From Phormidesmis sp963710175 (GTDB lineage Bacteria > Cyanobacteriota > Cyanobacteriia > Phormidesmidales > Phormidesmidaceae): DNA of 64,000 bases. The notes beneath the pieces were generated by a model that saw only the letters and a list, made by a program, of their open reading frames with translations, ran no database searches and was not told the DNA's origin. Position 1 is the first letter of the stretch, and each line of letters starts with the position of its first letter. The DNA lies in assembly GCA_963710175.1 (NCBI GenBank), contig CAVPZC010000001.1, forward strand, positions 1,860,001 to 1,924,000, given 5' to 3'. Position numbers and translations under genes: made by a program. Shown in pieces: positions 61,062 through 64,000 of this stretch.

Positions 61062-62845
61062 GGATACTGTTGGCAAACTCCGAAAGGGCAGAAAATCAGT
61101 ATTCTGAGGCTAGATGCTAGCGTCAAGAGTGCGATCGCCAATGTCTATCAAGCCACAACCCATCGACCCGGTTCCAGCCGATACCCAGCGCGTCGCCAAC
61201 GCGGCCTTCCGCAAAGGCAACCCATACGTGACCCTGCGAAATGAACTCGGTACAGTCTTTGAGGATAGCGACTTCACAGATCTATTCTCATCAACAGGTA
61301 AGCCTGGTCTACCGCCGTGGCGACTAGCGCTAGTGACGGTGCTGCAATTTCGCGAAAACCTATCCGACCGCCAAGCCGCTGAATCGGTCCGTTCGCGCAT
61401 CGATTGGAAGTATCTGCTAGGACTAGAGCTAACCGACGAAGGGTTTGACTTCAGCGTCCTGAGCGAGTTTCGCGGACGGCTGATAGCGAGCGAGCAAGAG
61501 CATCTGCTGCTAGACAAACTCCTGCATCGCTGTCAGGAACAAGGCTTGCTGAAGTCACGAGGACAGCAGCGCACAGATGCCACCCGCGTCATCGCGGCTA
61601 TTCGCAAGCTTAATCGGCTAGAGCTAGTCGGCGAGACGATGCGGGCGGCGCTGAATGAACTGGCTACGGTAGCGTCCGACTGGCTGACGACGATTGCGCC
61701 GGATGACTGGTATATGCGCTACGGGCGGCGCGTTGAGGACTACCAGCTACCAAAGTCAGAGGCTAAGCGGAATGCGTACGCTCAGCAAGTCGGCGAAGAC
61801 GCCTACTATCTACTATCCTGCCTAGAGGCTTCAGAGATAGCCGACTGGCAGAACTTGGCTCAAATTAAAGCATTGACGCGAATGCTGACGCGCCACTACG
61901 AGTACGACGCCGAGGCTCCCGTAGAAAAGCGCGTGCGTTGGAAATCAAAAAAGGAACTACCCCGTGCTGAGGCCGGTATCGAGTCGCCTTACGATGTCGA
62001 TGCTCGGTTTCGCTCTCGAAGCGGGGTGAACTGGGTTGGCTACGCTGTTCATTTCAGCGAGACCTGCGACGATCACCAGTGTCATTTAATCACTCATGTA
62101 GAAACAACAGATGCGACAGTCCATGAAGCGCAGCGAGCAGAAGCGATTCATCAATCGCTAGCAGATAAACAACTGTCACCATCAGAGCACTTTATTGATT
62201 CTGCATACGTCAGTGCAGAGATTCTCGTAAACGCTAAACAACAACACATTGAGATGGTCGGCCCGACCAGACAGAACGCTAGCTGGCAATCGAAGACAGA
62301 AGGCGCTTACGACGAGACGCAGTTTAAGATTGACTGGTCAGCAGAGACCGTAACCTGCCCAGAAGGTAAGCAGTCTATGAGCTGGAAGACGTTCGTCAAA
62401 GACGTTGATAGAACCTATATCAAAGCCAGATTCAGCAGACGCGACTGTTCAGTATGCGCCGCCAAAGAGCTGTGTACGCGCAGTCCAACGCGAAGCGTGG
62501 CCTTTCTACCCCAAGCGAAGTACGAAGCGTTGGAGCAAGCTAGGCAAACTCACGATAGTACAGAAGGAAAAGAACGCTACAAGCGCAGGGCAGGTATTGA
62601 AGGCACCCTCTCGCAAGGCGTCCGTGGTTTTGGCCTACGGCGTTCTCGCTATCGAGGTCTAGCCAAGACGCACTTACAGAACATGGCGATAGGCGCAGCT
62701 ATCAACCTCGACCGCCTGGTCAGCTACCTCAACGATGTACCGCTAGCCAAGACGCGAGTTTCCCGGTTCAAGGCGCTAAAGCCTGCCGCATAGAGCCCTT
62801 TGGCACCCTCTTGTCAGTACCGAAATTAGTTCGCCAACAGTATCC
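61062..62845 (+). mobile_element. IS1182-family insertion sequence (1784 bp) in an SGNH hydrolase gene
   Basis: Ends GGATACTGTTGGCAAACT and, reverse complement of the right end, GGATACTGTTGGCGAACT (17 of 18 match). Flanked by CCATC at 61057-61061 and 62846-62850, a 5-bp direct repeat (4 bp if one C belongs to the IS). Removing the IS and one repeat fuses DDKTI to VFDTFSILAD in frame. Confidence 0.92.
61141..62793 (+). CDS. IS1182-family transposase
   Basis: 550 residues from ATG 61141 (the frame is open from 61114). N-terminal DUF772-type domain: GLPPWRLALVTVLQFRENLS, LSDRQAAESVRSRIDWKYLL, then GFDFSVLSEFRGRLI. DDE domain: QQRTDATRVIAAIRKLNRLE, ITHVETTDATVHEAQRAEAI, FIDSAYVSAEILVNAKQQHI (second Asp) and a four-Cys insert (CPEGKQSMSW; DCSVCAAKELC), then KRRAGIEGTLSQGVRGFGLR with the Glu. 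No stops, so probably active. Same strand as the gene it splits. Confidence 0.95.
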   Translation: MSIKPQPIDPVPADTQRVANAAFRKGNPYVTLRNELGTVFEDSDFTDLFSSTGKPGLPPWRLALVTVLQFRENLSDRQAAESVRSRIDWKYLLGLELTDEGFDFSVLSEFRGRLIASEQEHLLLDKLLHRCQEQGLLKSRGQQRTDATRVIAAIRKLNRLELVGETMRAALNELATVASDWLTTIAPDDWYMRYGRRVEDYQLPKSEAKRNAYAQQVGEDAYYLLSCLEASEIADWQNLAQIKALTRMLTRHYEYDAEAPVEKRVRWKSKKELPRAEAGIESPYDVDARFRSRSGVNWVGYAVHFSETCDDHQCHLITHVETTDATVHEAQRAEAIHQSLADKQLSPSEHFIDSAYVSAEILVNAKQQHIEMVGPTRQNASWQSKTEGAYDETQFKIDWSAETVTCPEGKQSMSWKTFVKDVDRTYIKARFSRRDCSVCAAKELCTRSPTRSVAFLPQAKYEALEQARQTHDSTEGKERYKRRAGIEGTLSQGVRGFGLRRSRYRGLAKTHLQNMAIGAAINLDRLVSYLNDVPLAKTRVSRFKALKPAA

Positions 62846-62850
62846 CCATC

Positions 62851-63009
62851 GTATTTGATACCTTCTCTATTCTTGCTGATAGTCAGGGCATGATGTTGCA
62901 GAAGTATAGGGCAGATGAACTGCACTTAAACGAACAGGGATATGTGATTCTCAATGAGGAGTTAGTACGGTTAATCAATAGAATCAAGCAGAAAACAGTA
63001 CAGAATTAA
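62851..63009 (+). pseudogene. C-terminal piece of the SGNH hydrolase
   Basis: Reads VFDTFSILADSQGMML, then YRADELHLNEQGYVILNEEL, RLINRIKQKTVQN and stop. DELHLNEQGY is block V (D-x-x-H-L/x-x-x-G-Y) with the catalytic Asp and His that the N-terminal piece lacks. No start codon of its own. Confidence 0.85.
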
Positions 63010-63040
63010 ACTATTTATTTATAAAGCCTTCGTGGCTGCC

Positions 63041-63125
63041 GCATAACAAATCGATGAAGCGGACGGAGAAGAAATTTTGGAAAATTGCAAAAGCCATCTG
63101 CTGCCGCTTATCTTTGTCGTAAGCT
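63041..63125 (+). other. attC-like recombination site 2 (degenerate right end)
   Basis: GCATAAC (63041), AAATC, GATGAAGCGG, a ~45-base middle, CCGCTTATC (63104), TTTGTC, and GTAAGCT (63119) where GTTATGC would be expected. Length 85 bp, against 84 bp for site 1. It lies 32 bases after the SGNH gene. The last box carries several mismatches, so activity is doubtful. Confidence 0.45.
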
Positions 63126-63329
63126 GTCTCGCATAGAGCCCTTTCATTTGTCCTTGAAGATTGCCAGTGAGTTCTAAAGCACTCAAGAGATGGTCTGTGG
63201 TGACAGTAGTCCGAGGTTGGTTGTAATGTTTCAAAGCACCAAGATGAGCAGTATTTACTCTGTTAGCGTGTATTGATGTGTCTGTCAGGAGGCGCGATCG
63301 CACTCACTTAGAGTCTTCACGAGTGCTAA

Positions 63330-63413
63330 CTAGTCCGTTGCCTTCAGCTCTCGTTGAGCCGTAGCCAGATCGCCTTCTGCCTTATCAACCCACTCTTGTG
63401 TAATCGGCTTCAT
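63330..63413 (-). pseudogene. Truncated HEPN-domain toxin
   Basis: 27 codons: MKPITQEWVDKAEGDLATAQ, then RELKATD and stop. This is the typical first helix of HEPN proteins partnered with MNT nucleotidyltransferases (W-x-x-K-A-E-x-D-L-x-x-A). The rest, with the R-x-4-6-H RNase motif, is missing. It overlaps the end of the MNT gene by 29 bases. Confidence 0.75.
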
Positions 63414-63717
63414 AGACGACCAGACCCTTCTGGACGATATCTCGGATGAAAAAGTCGCCCATTTTCAATCGCTCTTGAATCTTCTGAGGAGTTCGGACGA
63501 GCAAATCTAATGGGAAAGGGGCTCTTAACGCCCGGCGTATTTCAATCGCTTTTTGAACTGGTCTACCTTCAAAAGGCAAAACTACCAGCAAATCAACATC
63601 TGAGTCCTGGTTCGGGTGGCCATAGGCATAGGAGCCAAAGAAAATAATTTTTTCTGGCTGAAATTTTTCTGCGATCGCCCGACTAAACTCGTTGATTTGA
63701 TCAAGGCTGGTCATCAT
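63385..63717 (-). CDS. MNT-type nucleotidyltransferase (antitoxin-like)
   Basis: 110 residues. Minimal nucleotidyltransferase: FFGSYAYGHPNQDSDVDLLV holds G-S and D-x-D (residues ~27-46), a third acidic position is expected at LDLLVRTP (residues ~70-77). In MNT-HEPN pairs it AMPylates and silences the HEPN toxin. Here the HEPN gene has been reduced to 27 codons, so the antitoxin-like partner is left as an orphan. On the minus strand, opposite to the cassette genes. Confidence 0.88.
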   Translation of the reverse strand: MMTSLDQINEFSRAIAEKFQPEKIIFFGSYAYGHPNQDSDVDLLVVLPFEGRPVQKAIEIRRALRAPFPLDLLVRTPQKIQERLKMGDFFIRDIVQKGLVVYEADYTRVG

Positions 63718-64000
63718 GCCTCACCTCTGCGAGAACTACACCTTCTTCACACACCCATCAAGTGATGATGCCATGTTCGTTACTTAATGATGCCACGTTC
63801 GTCTATTTTTTGAGCCATAGACCCTGGCTTTATCGACACGCTCCGACGTGAATACCGAAGCGTGGTTCTCCCAACGTAGTCCTGCTCACACACATCGAGT
63901 AGACATGCACGAATAGTCAAATCCACCGGAGTGAAGCGGGGAAATTGAGCAAGAAATGTGGCTCGTGCCGATATTCTGACGGTTTCTCCTTATTATGTGG
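63718..64000. other. Window end without a recognised gene
   Basis: A short direct repeat (GATGATGCCATGTTCGTTAC and TAATGATGCCACGTTCGTC, 63753-63800) precedes the end. No open frame with a family match; the sequence is cut by the window. Confidence 0.4.

Noticed and set aside
63019..63303. Minus-strand 94-residue frame
   Set aside because: It crosses the second attC-like site, begins with GTG without a ribosome site, and its end is just the reverse of the palindromic site.

Overview
The window is a chromosomal segment of a cyanobacterium, probably a filamentous Leptolyngbya-like or related lineage. The octamer GCGATCGC (HIP1) recurs throughout, GC is moderate, and many families are cyanobacterial favourites: a DevBCA-type exporter, Uma2 proteins, a threonine synthase next to a MoaD/ThiS-like protein, a fused trehalose synthase/maltokinase, and the winged-helix part of AAA-like signalling proteins. 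No rRNA, tRNA or CRISPR array was recognised.

Layout. 1-4.4 kb: a tripartite RND efflux pair (permease cut by the window edge) divergent from an OppC-type ABC permease. 4.8-8.8 kb: small enzymes (FMN-binding oxidase-like, DoxX-like, SnoaL-like, VOC, SDR). 8.9-13.7 kb: an MmeI-like restriction-modification gene split by an IS256-family element. 13.8-15.6 kb: a 21-bp tandem repeat, two small cyanobacterial genes and a MITE. 15.6-25.3 kb: leuA, a periplasmic binding protein, a cupin, LysR, moaD/thiS-like plus thrC, a histidine kinase, a Sua5/YrdC protein and Uma2. 25.4-30.8 kb: devB-devC-devA with devC split by an IS4-family element, and a divergent tetR with an operator palindrome. 31-37 kb: GT39-type membrane protein, PuuE-like allantoinase, GNAT, and a MITE that was itself entered by a second copy of the same IS4-family element. 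37-44 kb: signalling genes (winged-helix/TM protein, LRR-kinase, PAS histidine kinase), a biuretase-like hydrolase, a decayed histidine kinase holding another MITE, and an AtzF-C-like protein. 44.5-54.5 kb: sbcC, hisC, malQ, treS-maltokinase. 54.6-58.2 kb: sodium:solute symporter, alanine/ureidoglycine-glyoxylate-type aminotransferase, ureidoglycolate lyase, YciI. 58.5-64 kb: an accessory region with tandem hairpins, two low-GC genes each followed by an attC-like site, an IS1182-family insertion in an SGNH hydrolase, and an MNT/truncated-HEPN pair.

How it fits together. PuuE, ureidoglycolate lyase, the class V aminotransferase, the biuretase-like hydrolase and the AtzF-C protein point to salvage of purine/ureide nitrogen. 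malQ and treS-maltokinase face away from each other and handle glycogen/trehalose carbon.

The most striking features are mobile. Three IS elements of three families sit in three genes (MmeI-like, devC, SGNH hydrolase); in each case removing the IS and one target duplication (8, 9 and 5 bp) restores the reading frame exactly, so the insertions look recent. A ~210-bp MITE family and a separate ~107-bp structured element (four copies, two stems whose sequences change while pairing is kept) are dispersed between genes. The end of the window resembles an integron-type cassette array without a visible integrase.
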